In this document: positions 1 to 8,147 of the stretch, in pieces
Position numbering within the stretch: position 1 is the stretch's first letter
Layout: each line of letters opens with the position of its first letter
From: Gemmatimonadota bacterium
GTDB lineage: Bacteria > Gemmatimonadota > Gemmatimonadetes > Longimicrobiales > Gaopeijiaceae
NCBI GenBank assembly: GCA_022340865.1
Contig: JAJDNC010000170.1
Span: forward strand, 1-32,961
DNA length: 32,961 nucleotides
Direction: 5' to 3'
Notes under the pieces: generated by a model
Told to the model about the DNA's origin: nothing
Databases searched by the model: none
What the model saw: only the letters and a program-made list of their open reading frames with translations
Program-made: the position numbers and the translations under genes

Positions 1-825
1 CTTCCCTCTCTTGCGCTCAAGCTGCACCCTCTGGACATACGCAACCATCGCAAGTTGACGGTGGTGGACGGGCGCGTAGCCTACACCGGTTCGATGAACA
101 TCATGGACGCCGACGCCCCCATCGCCTCCAGGCGCACCCCCTGGCGCGAGCTGGTGGTGCGCGTGACGGGTCCCGCCGTCCTGCAGATGCAGATCGTCTT
201 CGATGAGGACTGGCGCTACAACACCGGGGAGGCGCTCCCGCCCGAGGACCTCTTTCCCGACCCGTGCATCGAGGGACGGGCTCCCCTCCAGGTCGTCCCG
301 TCCGGCCCCACCGACCGGGTCGACGCCATCCACGACCTCCTGGTCGCGGCCATCGACGAGGCGCGGGAGCGGATCGTGCTCACCAGCCCCTACTTCGTTC
401 CGGACGAGGCGACGCGCATGGCGCTGCAGCTCGCGGCGCTGCGCGGTGTCTGCGTGCAGGTGGTGGTCCCGCACCGCAGCGACCTGCCCCTGGTGGACGT
501 GGCGAGCCGAGCCTCCCTGGAGAGCCTCCTGGCGGACGGCGTGGAGGTGCACGAGCACCACACCGGGTTCCTGCACGCGAAGACGTTCGCGGCCGACCGC
601 ACGCTGGCCATGATCGGCTCCGCCAACTTCGACCGGCGCTCCTTCCACCTGAACTTCGAGCTCAACCTGCTGCTCTACGAGGAGGAGGCGGTGGAGCAGG
701 TCGTGCTCATGCAGGACCGGTACCTGCGCGATGCCCGCCCGCTGACGCTGGAGGCATGGCAGGCGCGGCCGCGGGCCCGGCGGTGGGCCGAGGACGTCGT
801 CCGGCTGATGAGCCCCCTGTTCTGA
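1..825 (+). CDS. cls: Cardiolipin synthase (phospholipase D family), 5'-truncated
   Basis: Membrane-associated phosphatidyltransferase that makes cardiolipin from phosphatidylglycerol. The reading frame is open from base 1, so the N-terminus, including the usual membrane helices, lies outside the window. The 274 visible residues carry both PLD signature motifs (H-x-K-x4-D): HRKLTVVD at about visible residues 16-23, followed by GSMNI, and HAKTFAAD at about 192-199, followed by GSANFDRRS. The spacing and the SPYFVPD segment between them are typical of bacterial Cls enzymes, which are usually a little under 500 residues. A TTG at 55 is only an in-frame codon inside motif 1, not the start. The stop is followed by a short spacer before the ECF sigma gene. 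Another PLD-type phosphatidyltransferase is possible but less likely. Confidence 0.9.
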   Translation, partial: LPSLALKLHPLDIRNHRKLTVVDGRVAYTGSMNIMDADAPIASRRTPWRELVVRVTGPAVLQMQIVFDEDWRYNTGEALPPEDLFPDPCIEGRAPLQVVPSGPTDRVDAIHDLLVAAIDEARERIVLTSPYFVPDEATRMALQLAALRGVCVQVVVPHRSDLPLVDVASRASLESLLADGVEVHEHHTGFLHAKTFAADRTLAMIGSANFDRRSFHLNFELNLLLYEEEAVEQVVLMQDRYLRDARPLTLEAWQARPRARRWAEDVVRLMSPLF

Positions 826-855
826 GGGCGCCGGGCAAGCCGCGGCCCGCACGCA

Positions 856-876
856 TCCTCGCTCGTCTCACGGAAG
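856..876 (+). repeat. Partial copy of dispersed intergenic repeat
   Basis: Twenty-one bases matching 19334-19354 at 19 positions. That stretch overlaps the end of the 41-bp repeat at 19298-19338 and runs on beyond it. The preceding bases (about 833-855) resemble the repeat core only loosely. The copy lies between the cardiolipin synthase stop and the ECF sigma gene. It is a degenerate member at best. Confidence 0.4.
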
Positions 877-931
877 ACCGGGCAGGCGCACCGGTTTGCC
901 GCCCTGGTCCGCCGACTCGTACATTCGGTTC

Positions 932-1498
932 GTGGACACCGCCCGGACCCGACTCTCCACCATCGTGGGCGCCGTCAACCTCAGCGACCCCGAGCAGGCG
1001 GCGCGGGTTATGCCGCTCGTGTACGACGAGCTGCGACGCATCGCGCGCCGTCGCCTCCGGGGTGAGCACCCGGACCACACGCTTCGGCCCACCGCCCTGG
1101 TGCACGAGGCGTACGCCCGCCTCGCCGACGCGGGGACCCTCTCCGTCACCGGCCGCCGCCACTTCCTGCGTCTGGCCGCGCGCTCGATGCGCCAGATCCT
1201 CGTCGACGCGGCGCGGACCCGGAACGCCCAGAAGCGTGGCGGTGACTGGCAGCGTGTCACGCTGCAGGGCGACCTGGCGGGCGCCGAGGACGACCCCTGG
1301 GACGTCATCGACCTGCACAATGCGCTCGAGCGCCTGGCCGAGCTGGACCCGGACCTCGAGCAGCTGGTGGAGCTGCGCTTCTTCACCGGGCTCACCGTCG
1401 ACGAGGCCGCCGAGGCGCTCGGCGTCTCCCCCCGGAAGGCCGCCAAGGACTGGGCCGCCATCCGCCTCTGGCTTCGGCGGGAGCTGGCCACCGGCTGA
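932..1498 (+). CDS. ECF-type RNA polymerase sigma factor (PF07638/TIGR02999-like)
   Basis: Alternative sigma factor directing RNA polymerase to a special promoter set. Region 2 is visible in LVYDELRRIARRRL and TALVHEAYARL, followed by RHFLRLAARSMRQILVD and AQKRGG, a combination typical of TIGR02999 sigma factors. Region 4 follows as ELRFFTGLTVDEAAEALGVS with the DNA-recognition helix near PRKAAKDWAAIRLWLRREL. The frame is open from a TTG at 896, but the extra residues look non-coding. GTG 932 gives an N-terminus that fits the family, though neither start has a clear Shine-Dalgarno. A TACATT sequence just upstream of GTG 932 could be a -10 box, so a very short leader is possible. No anti-sigma gene follows; an SGNH lipoprotein and a Ser/Thr kinase do. 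Confidence 0.88.
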   Translation: MDTARTRLSTIVGAVNLSDPEQAARVMPLVYDELRRIARRRLRGEHPDHTLRPTALVHEAYARLADAGTLSVTGRRHFLRLAARSMRQILVDAARTRNAQKRGGDWQRVTLQGDLAGAEDDPWDVIDLHNALERLAELDPDLEQLVELRFFTGLTVDEAAEALGVSPRKAAKDWAAIRLWLRRELATG

Positions 1499-1638
1499 GC
1501 CCACCCGAAGACCGCGGGCCCACGACTCCCCCACCGGCCCGTTGCCGGCCCCGCGTGCAGTCTCCTCCTCGTTTTTCCGCATCAGGAGGTAGCTGCGACC
1601 CTCCCGCCGCAGGACACCTGATGTCGAGGAGCAGAACC

Positions 1639-3597
1639 ATGTCCCCCCGCCCCCCTCACCGCCGGACCGCGCGCGCCACCGCGTCCCGCCGGGCCTCCAT
1701 CGCCGTGCTGAGCGGCGCGCTCGCCGCCCTGCTCATCGCGGGCTGCAGCAACAACGTCTCCGGTCCGTCGACGTCCAATTCGCCGCCGGTGATCCAGGGC
1801 GCGCCCTTCCAGTGGTCGATGCCCGCCCGCTTCGGACAGGACGCGAACAACGACGGTCTCATCGACTATCCCGACGCGGCGCAGATCCACCCCGCCTCGT
1901 GGACCGTGAACTTCGACGCATGCAACATCGCGGGCGACCACTACCGGTGGTACGTCGACAGCGTCTCCGTGGGGTCGGTGAGCACCTGCAAGTTCTCGTA
2001 CCCCTTCCCGGCCGAGGGCTCGTACGACGTGGCCGTCGACGTGACCAGCGCCGCCGCGGACACGACGGTGCGATCGGAGCAGCAGGTAGTCGTGCAGGAC
2101 TGGCTCATACTCTCCATCGGCGACTCCTACGCGTCGGGCGAGGGGAACCCCGATGTACCGGTAGCCAGCGATACGCTCATCACGGCCGTCGAAGCATCCG
2201 TCACCCAGTTGATGGCCGCGAAGCAGCAGCTGCAGGCGGCGCAACAGAGCCTCCAGAGCGCGCTCTCGGCCCAGGCGCTCGCCCAGCAGGCCTACGACAA
2301 CGCCGTCCAGCTCCTCAACCAGTTCCAGGCCGCGTGCAGCACGCTCATCTCGTCGACCTGTGTGACCTTCCTCACCGCGCACTCCCTGTCCTTCCCGAGC
2401 CTCAGCGCGGCGCAGGCCTACTTCAACCAGCTCGTCGCCAACGCGCAGCAGCGCCTGACCGATGCCAAAACGGCCGTCGCGCAGGCACAGGCGGCCGTCA
2501 GCGCCGCCCAGACCGCCGTCACCGACGCTCAAGCCGCGCTCCAGCGAGAGCAGGCCGGCTTCGGTCCGCCGAAATGGCACGCGAAGTACCCCGTCGAGCA
2601 AGACAGCTCCCCCGACCCCTACCTCTGCCACCGATCGGCCAACGCCGCGCCTGCCCAGGCCGCGCTCGCCCTCGAGCAGGCCGACCCGCACACCTCCGTG
2701 ACCTTCGTGCACCTGGCGTGCTCGGGCGCCAAGATCGAGGGGGGTGGTCACGCCATCGACCGGCAGATCAAGTGGGCGAACAAGCTCATCGGCAACCGCG
2801 AGATCGACGCGGTGATCGTGTCCATCGGCGGCAACGACCTCGGATTCTCCAAGCTGGCCACCGCGTGCGTCGAGCAGCAGCCCTGTTACTCCGACAATCC
2901 GATCATCGACCCGTCCAAGGCCGTGGCCGCCTGCGCCGCCATCGCCCTCGTTTCAAGCACCTATGGCACCGAGTGCACCGATACCATCCAGGACAACACG
3001 CCGCAGCAGTCCGCCAAGCAGATCCTGGACAGCACCTCCGTGCTGCTCCCCGGACGGTACGGTGTCCTCGCGACGCAAGACCTTCCCTTGCTACAGGGCC
3101 TCCTGCGCCCGGACTCCGGGTCGGGCACCACCGATCCCGCGCAGCTCCTGCGCTCCAATCGGGTGTACATCACCGAGTACGGGGATCTCACCAAGAACGA
3201 CGCCGGCGCCTATTGCACGCCCGATCCGACGGATCCCCTGGGCACCATGGCCGGCGTTTCGGTGGACGAGATGCAGTGGCTGGACCAGAACGCAGAGGCG
3301 GACCTCAACGGCGACGTCCGCTCGGCCGCCTCGCAGTACGGATGGAACTACGTCACCGGCATCTATGCGGGGTACACACCGCACGGTTACTGCGCCCACG
3401 ACCACTGGATCACGCGCCTCGACGAGACGTACCTGCGGCAAGGGGACCACTACGGCATGGCGCACCCCAACCGGGAGGGGCAGCAGTTCAGCGCCGGGAA
3501 GATCGAAGACGCGCTGCTCAAGGATCTCTATCCCAACGGGATCGACGCGCCGCCGCGGCTGCCCGATCCGTCCAGCGCGCGGGGCGGAGGCAACTGA
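1639..3597 (+). CDS. SGNH/GDSL-family esterase lipoprotein with coiled-coil insert
   Basis: Exported hydrolase of the SGNH superfamily (ester or acyl substrates; the actual substrate cannot be told). A basic N-terminus and hydrophobic stretch end in lipobox LIAGC, giving a lipidated Cys36 followed by Ser and Asn. Catalytic blocks: GDSYASGEG with nucleophile Ser163, GGNDLGF with Asn399, and AHPNREG with His609. Between block I and the second conserved stretch (HRSANAA...LACSGAK) lies an Ala/Gln-rich helical insert of about 140 residues that looks like a coiled coil. Start choice: ATG 1639 has GAGGAG about 9 bases upstream. ATG 1621 and GTG 1555 are in frame, but 1555 would put 64 residues ahead of the lipobox Cys. 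Spacing suggests possible co-transcription with the upstream ECF gene and downstream kinase. Confidence 0.88.
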   Translation: MSPRPPHRRTARATASRRASIAVLSGALAALLIAGCSNNVSGPSTSNSPPVIQGAPFQWSMPARFGQDANNDGLIDYPDAAQIHPASWTVNFDACNIAGDHYRWYVDSVSVGSVSTCKFSYPFPAEGSYDVAVDVTSAAADTTVRSEQQVVVQDWLILSIGDSYASGEGNPDVPVASDTLITAVEASVTQLMAAKQQLQAAQQSLQSALSAQALAQQAYDNAVQLLNQFQAACSTLISSTCVTFLTAHSLSFPSLSAAQAYFNQLVANAQQRLTDAKTAVAQAQAAVSAAQTAVTDAQAALQREQAGFGPPKWHAKYPVEQDSSPDPYLCHRSANAAPAQAALALEQADPHTSVTFVHLACSGAKIEGGGHAIDRQIKWANKLIGNREIDAVIVSIGGNDLGFSKLATACVEQQPCYSDNPIIDPSKAVAACAAIALVSSTYGTECTDTIQDNTPQQSAKQILDSTSVLLPGRYGVLATQDLPLLQGLLRPDSGSGTTDPAQLLRSNRVYITEYGDLTKNDAGAYCTPDPTDPLGTMAGVSVDEMQWLDQNAEADLNGDVRSAASQYGWNYVTGIYAGYTPHGYCAHDHWITRLDETYLRQGDHYGMAHPNREGQQFSAGKIEDALLKDLYPNGIDAPPRLPDPSSARGGGN

Positions 3598-3747
3598 CGG
3601 CCGGAAGCGGGCGCGCGCGCCGGCCTTGATTGCGGCGCCGGAGGAGGAGGAATACGTTCGGGCGACTCAGGGTCACGGCCCGCCCCATGGATGGTGGCGT
3701 GCCGCGGCCCTGGAGCCGTTTCCCTCCCATTCTCGTCCGGCTCGCCC

Positions 3748-6183
3748 ATGGATCGCGGCACGTTTCGGCGCCTCATCGACGTCGTGGGTCAGGCAATGGG
3801 GCGGCGCCCGGACGAGCGCGACGCCTTTCTCACCGGCGCGCTCGGGGACGACGCCCAGCTACTGGAAGAGGCGCGCGCGCTGCTCGCCGAGGCGAATGCG
3901 ACATCGCTCGACCGGGTGACGGCACGAGTGGCGTCGCTGGTGGAAGCGGCCGCCGCGGACGCGGCGCCCGCCCCCATGCCCCCACCTCCGGAGATCGGCC
4001 CGTACACCATCGTGCGCGAGCTCGGCCACGGTGGCATGGGTGTCGTGTATCTCGGACGTCAGCACGCACCCCTCGAGCGCGACGTGGCCGTCAAGGTGAT
4101 CCGGCCCGGTACGGCCGATCGGGAGACGCTCGCGCGCTTCTCCACCGAGCGACAGGTCCTGGCGCGCATGGAGCACCCCGCCATCGCCCGCGTGTTCGAC
4201 GCCGGAACCACCCAGGGTGGGCTTCCCTACTTCGTCATGGAGCTGGCGCAAGGGCGGGCCATCACCGACTACTGCGATCAGGAGGGGCTCGACCTCGACG
4301 CGCGGCTCGCGCTCTTCCGAGTCGTATGCGACGCCGTCCACCACGGGCATCAACGCGGCGTCATCCACAGAGACCTCAAGCCCTCCAACGTCCTGGTGAC
4401 GCAGGTGGACGGGCACGCCGTGCCCAAGGTGATCGACTTCGGCATCGCCAAGGCGGTGAAGGGCACGCCCGTCGGGGACAACGTCCACACACGCGCCGGC
4501 GCCGTCGTCGGGACCCTCGACTTCATGAGCCCGGAGCAGATCCGCGGGGACGGCGACGCCGTGGACGTCCGCTCCGACGTCTACTCGCTGGGTGTGATCC
4601 TCTATCAGCTGGTATGCGGTCGGCACCCCTTCGACGATGCGGGACTGGACAGCGCGAGCCTGCTCGAGGCACAGCGCATCATCGCGGAGACGGACCCGCC
4701 CCGTCCGAGCCGCCGCCTGCCGAGAGATCGACACGACGGGCGGGCCGGACGCGGGCACACCGGACGGCGACGGCGCCACCGCCGGCAGGAGTTGGACTGG
4801 ATCGTGATGAAGGCGCTGGAGAAGGAACCCCAGCGCCGCTATCAATCCGCGCTCGCGCTGGCCGAGGACCTCGACCGGTACGCCCAGGATCGTCCCGTGC
4901 GCGCGGGACCGCCGGAGCTCTCCTACCGCGCGCGCAAGTTCGCCCGGCGCCACCGCATCGTCATCACGGCCGGCGCCGCCGTGATGCTCGCCCTCACGGC
5001 AGGCGCCGTCGCCGCCTCCGCGGGCTTCGTGCAGGCGAGATCCGAGGCGCGGCGGGCACAGGCCACCAGCGCCTTCCTCTCGAGTCTCCTCGCATCCGTC
5101 CGTCCGAGCAACCAGGGACGCACGGTGACCGTGCGTCAGGTGCTCGACTCCGCACGCAGCCGCCTTCTCGCCGGCGAGTTCGCGGACGACCCGGAGACGG
5201 AGGCCTCGCTGGCGCTGGTGATCGGCGAGAGCTACGCGGGCCTGGGGCAGTACGACGAGGCGCGCCCGCTCATTCAGCGCTCCCTCGACCTGCGCCGCGC
5301 CCGCCACCCGCCCGACGACCCACGCGTGTTCGAGTCGCTCTACTCACTCGGAACCGTGGAGTGGCACCAGGGCGACCTCCAGGATGCGCTGCGAGTGCGG
5401 CAGGAGCTGGCCCGCCTGACGGCGCGCCACGTCGCCACCGATCCCCTGGATCACGCCGAGTCGCTCAGCAACCTGGGCAACACATACGCCGACATGGGCC
5501 AACCGGACCGCGCGGTGACGTATCTCCGGCAGGCCGTCGCCCTGGCGCGCCGCTCCCGTGGCGACAGCGCACAGCTCGGCCTCGCGCGCTTTCTCAACAA
5601 TCTGGGATCCGTCTACTTCGACCAGCAGAGGTTCGACAGCGCCGCCCACGCGTTCGAGGAATCGCGGCAGATCCGGGCGCGGCTGCTGGGGGAGCATTCC
5701 GACGTCTATGCGCTCACGCTGCTGAATCTCGGCAATGCGACACGGGAGCTCGGGGACCTCGCGAACGCGGAACGGATCCTGCGCCACGACCTGGGCCTCG
5801 AGGAGCAGATCTTCGGGAAGAACCACCCGAGCACCGCGTACGTGTACTCCGGGCTGGGTGAGACCCTGCTGCGCGAGGGGCAGCCGGACAGCGCCGAGGC
5901 CTATTTCCGGCACGCCCTCGCCGTTCGGATCGCGCACGCCCCCACCGGCGTCTACTGGCGGGTGGCCGCCGAGCGGCGCCACCTCGCCCAGGCGCTGACG
6001 GCCATGCACCGGCTGCCCGAAGCGGAGACGCAGCTCGACAGCGCGTGGCAGGAACTGGTGGCGGCCGGGGAGACGTCGATGCCGCAGGCCCGGAAGGTCG
6101 CGCATGACATGGCCCGCCTGCGACGGCTGTCGGGGGATTCGGCACGGGCGGCGACGTGGGACGAGCGAGCGGCGGGGGGCTGA
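3748..6183 (+). CDS. Membrane-anchored Ser/Thr protein kinase with TPR C-terminus
   Basis: Hanks-type kinase, 811 residues. Cytoplasmic kinase domain: glycine loop GHGGMG (93-98), ATP-binding Lys116 in VAVKV, catalytic HRDLKPSN (207-214), DFG (230-232), and SPEQ activation-segment end. A basic stretch and one membrane helix (about 404-428) follow, then TPR-like helical repeats to the end, presumably periplasmic. The leader MDRGTFRRLIDVVGQAM, before the kinase domain, is common in these kinases and supports ATG 3748 over the in-frame ATG at 3691. Residues 326-347 are an odd Arg-rich stretch that looks like a shifted reading frame (see findings), but both kinase-defining motif blocks are intact. 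It lies 150 bp after the SGNH gene and in the same direction as the ECF sigma gene, suggesting a signalling unit. Confidence 0.9.
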   Translation: MDRGTFRRLIDVVGQAMGRRPDERDAFLTGALGDDAQLLEEARALLAEANATSLDRVTARVASLVEAAAADAAPAPMPPPPEIGPYTIVRELGHGGMGVVYLGRQHAPLERDVAVKVIRPGTADRETLARFSTERQVLARMEHPAIARVFDAGTTQGGLPYFVMELAQGRAITDYCDQEGLDLDARLALFRVVCDAVHHGHQRGVIHRDLKPSNVLVTQVDGHAVPKVIDFGIAKAVKGTPVGDNVHTRAGAVVGTLDFMSPEQIRGDGDAVDVRSDVYSLGVILYQLVCGRHPFDDAGLDSASLLEAQRIIAETDPPRPSRRLPRDRHDGRAGRGHTGRRRRHRRQELDWIVMKALEKEPQRRYQSALALAEDLDRYAQDRPVRAGPPELSYRARKFARRHRIVITAGAAVMLALTAGAVAASAGFVQARSEARRAQATSAFLSSLLASVRPSNQGRTVTVRQVLDSARSRLLAGEFADDPETEASLALVIGESYAGLGQYDEARPLIQRSLDLRRARHPPDDPRVFESLYSLGTVEWHQGDLQDALRVRQELARLTARHVATDPLDHAESLSNLGNTYADMGQPDRAVTYLRQAVALARRSRGDSAQLGLARFLNNLGSVYFDQQRFDSAAHAFEESRQIRARLLGEHSDVYALTLLNLGNATRELGDLANAERILRHDLGLEEQIFGKNHPSTAYVYSGLGETLLREGQPDSAEAYFRHALAVRIAHAPTGVYWRVAAERRHLAQALTAMHRLPEAETQLDSAWQELVAAGETSMPQARKVAHDMARLRRLSGDSARAATWDERAAGG

Positions 6184-6197
6184 CGGAGGGAGGTACC

Positions 6198-6228
6198 CCG
6201 GTTCCGTGCCCTGATCCCACGGTGCCGG
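6198..6228. terminator. Hairpin between convergent genes
   Basis: Eleven-base arms 6198-6208 and 6218-6228 pair with one mismatch and one G-T pair around a 9-base loop. It sits in the 49 bp between the stop of the plus-strand kinase and the stop of the minus-strand small lipoprotein, so it could terminate both. No T-run follows on either side. Confidence 0.45.
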
Positions 6229-6232
6229 CCCG

Positions 6233-6457
6233 TCAGTGCATCGTGTCCAGCGCCTGCGCGTCCTTGTTCATCTTGTCCGCGGCCTTCTGGGCATCGCGGA
6301 TCTTGCTGGCTCCAGGTATCGGAAAGGTGGACAGGACGCTGTCGGACTGGCGGACGGTCATCGTGTCCTGATCGTTGGCCTGCTGAGCGGGCTTGGCGGT
6401 CTTCGCGCAGCCGGCGACGGCGAGCATCGCCAACGCGGGCAGAAGGATGCGCTTCAT
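6233..6457 (-). CDS. Small lipoprotein, 74 aa, unknown function
   Basis: Starts MKRILLPALAMLAVAGC, a textbook lipoprotein signal with lipobox AVAGC and predicted lipidated Cys17. The mature part is polar, contains KTAKPAQQ and a short helical Lys/Ala/Asp-rich tail (IRDAQKAADKMNKDAQAL), and has no recognisable domain. The start is fixed by a GAGGAG Shine-Dalgarno 7 bases upstream of the ATG at 6457. A longer in-frame start at 6529 would add an Arg/Pro-rich leader and bury the signal peptide. It is monocistronic: the Gfo/Idh/MocA stop lies about 150 bp upstream on the same strand, and the kinase converges downstream. Confidence 0.8.
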   Translation of the reverse strand: MKRILLPALAMLAVAGCAKTAKPAQQANDQDTMTVRQSDSVLSTFPIPGASKIRDAQKAADKMNKDAQALDTMH

Positions 6458-6605
6458 CGTGCGGCTCCTCGCTCGGGGGCTCCCCGGGGCTTTCGGACGA
6501 CGGTCGGGTCGTCGGGGTCGTCTCTCCAACCTATGCGCCCGCGCCTGCGCGACGTCCAGATTGTCGTGCCGACCCGTCGGTCACCCTACTCGGACGGCAC
6601 CCCTC

Positions 6606-7595
6606 TTACCGACCGTCCGCGCTGTGCTGGATCCTCTCCATGAGCCGGTGATCCTCCTCCGCCCGCTCCACGCTCATCTCCGGAGCTCCTCCGGACCGGA
6701 TGACGCGCACGAAGTCCCGATACATCGCGCGATAGCCCCGTAGGTCCCGGAAGCCGGGGAACGTGACCCGGGGCAGACCCCGTCCCCGCACGACGAGGAA
6801 CGCCCCGTTCGACTCGAAGGTGGCGACGCCGTCCCGACCGAAGAGCTTGGACAGACGGAGTCCCCGGAGGAGGGACGGGATCTCCCTGGAGTAGTAGAGG
6901 GCCCCCGCGGCCCCGTTGTCGTACTGGAACGAGACCAGCATGGTGCTGCGCCGGCGGTCTCCGCTGGGACGTGGCCGGGTGGGGGCCGGCGGACGATAGG
7001 CGTGGACGTCGCGGATCCGGGGCCCCAGGCTCCCGGCGAAGTGGAGCCAGTGGATGCCCTCCTCGAAGAAGGCGTCGCCTGCGGAGATGTCTTCGTCGTT
7101 GCGCCAGTCCCCCGGGGGTTTGGGGCGGTCGGCGACGGTAATGAAGTGCGCGAGAACGAGCTCGCCGAGGGTGCCTTCCCCCAGGACACGGCGCAGGCGC
7201 ACCGCCAGTGGCTTGTAGTGGTCGTTCTCCCCTACGATGACCACCCGTCCGGCCCTGTCCCGGGCGGCGACAACGGTTCGGTAGTCCTCCAGTCGCGGAA
7301 AGGCCGGCTTCTCCACCAGCACGTGCTTGCCGGCGTCCAGGGCCCGCAGCGTGAGCTCGAGGTGCCAGCGGGGTGGCACCGCCACGACGACGGCGTCCAC
7401 ACCGGGATCGGCGATGGCGCCCTCGTAGCTGCCGTAGTGGCCCCCGTTTCCATATCGCCGTGCGAAATCGGCCGCCCGCGCCGGGTCGCGGCTCGCGTAG
7501 GAGCGGATCACCTGACCCCGCAGCGTACGTACGTGACGGCTGTGGACCCTCGTGATGAACCCGCACCCCAGGAACGCGATATGGACTGGGTTCAA
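6606..7595 (-). CDS. Gfo/Idh/MocA family oxidoreductase
   Basis: NAD(P)-dependent oxidoreductase of the glucose-fructose oxidoreductase/inositol dehydrogenase family, 329 residues, a normal length. The N-terminal Rossmann fold shows IAFLGCGFITRVH (dinucleotide loop at about 10-15) and the family EKP motif in HVLVEKPAF (E95-K96-P97), whose Lys is catalytic. The C-terminal domain contains EEGIHWLHFAG with candidate catalytic His182/His185. The TTG start at 7595 is supported by GGAGGT just upstream and by a 4-nt TTGA overlap with the stop of the VOC gene, implying translational coupling. It is the third gene of the GMC-VOC-Gfo operon. The substrate is probably a sugar, cyclitol or glycoside, but this is inferred from family and neighbours only. 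Confidence 0.9.
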   Translation of the reverse strand: MNPVHIAFLGCGFITRVHSRHVRTLRGQVIRSYASRDPARAADFARRYGNGGHYGSYEGAIADPGVDAVVVAVPPRWHLELTLRALDAGKHVLVEKPAFPRLEDYRTVVAARDRAGRVVIVGENDHYKPLAVRLRRVLGEGTLGELVLAHFITVADRPKPPGDWRNDEDISAGDAFFEEGIHWLHFAGSLGPRIRDVHAYRPPAPTRPRPSGDRRRSTMLVSFQYDNGAAGALYYSREIPSLLRGLRLSKLFGRDGVATFESNGAFLVVRGRGLPRVTFPGFRDLRGYRAMYRDFVRVIRSGGAPEMSVERAEEDHRLMERIQHSADGR

Positions 7596-8137
7596 TCACC
7601 ACCTCCGGGTGCGAAGGCCTCCCTGGGCTCGTAGTACTTCCGGTACATCCCGCGGCGGAACAGCCACCCGGCGAGCCATCCGAACCACTTCAGGAGCGGG
7701 TACCTGTACTTCAGGTCGATGATCTCGATGAGGTTGCCGTCGCAGTCCTTCACGAAGAAGAACGTGTGTCCGTGCTGCGAGGTCTCCACTTCACTGACGA
7801 TCTCCACGCCCTCTTTCACGAGGTAATCGTACCAGGCGTAGGAGTCGCGCACGTCGAAGCTGATGTGGGTGAGCCCCACACGGGACCACACTACCTCTTC
7901 CGCAGGTCGGGACGGTGTGAAGTGGAAGATCTCGAGCATCCCTCCGCCCGGCGCGCGCAGCCATCCGATACGGCACCGGGGCTCGTCCGCCTCTACACCG
8001 AAGAACGCCCGCACCCGAGCGGGGTCGCTCTCTCCCACCGCCACCAGGCGGCACCCGAAGACCCTGGAGTAGAACTGCACGAAGCGATCGAAGTCGACGA
8101 CGGTAATCCCCGTGTGGCTGAAGGATCGCGCCCGCAT
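7592..8137 (-). CDS. VOC superfamily (glyoxalase/dioxygenase fold) protein
   Basis: Metal-dependent enzyme of the vicinal oxygen chelate fold, 181 residues. Two beta-alpha-beta-beta-beta modules are visible, with the four expected metal ligands: His8 in SHTGITVVD, Glu69 in MLEIF, His91 in LTHISFDV and Glu138 in NLIEIIDL. Family members act as glyoxalases, epimerases, isomerases, extradiol dioxygenases or resistance proteins, so the reaction cannot be named. An unusual C-terminal tail after residue 142 is rich in aromatic and basic residues (KWFGWLAGWLFRRGMYRKYY) and may be amphipathic or membrane-associated. The ATG at 8137 has a GAGGAG ribosome site, begins 10 bp after the GMC stop and overlaps the next gene by 4 nt. 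Confidence 0.88.
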   Translation of the reverse strand: MRARSFSHTGITVVDFDRFVQFYSRVFGCRLVAVGESDPARVRAFFGVEADEPRCRIGWLRAPGGGMLEIFHFTPSRPAEEVVWSRVGLTHISFDVRDSYAWYDYLVKEGVEIVSEVETSQHGHTFFFVKDCDGNLIEIIDLKYRYPLLKWFGWLAGWLFRRGMYRKYYEPREAFAPGGGD

Positions 8138-8147
8138 GTGGTTCTCC

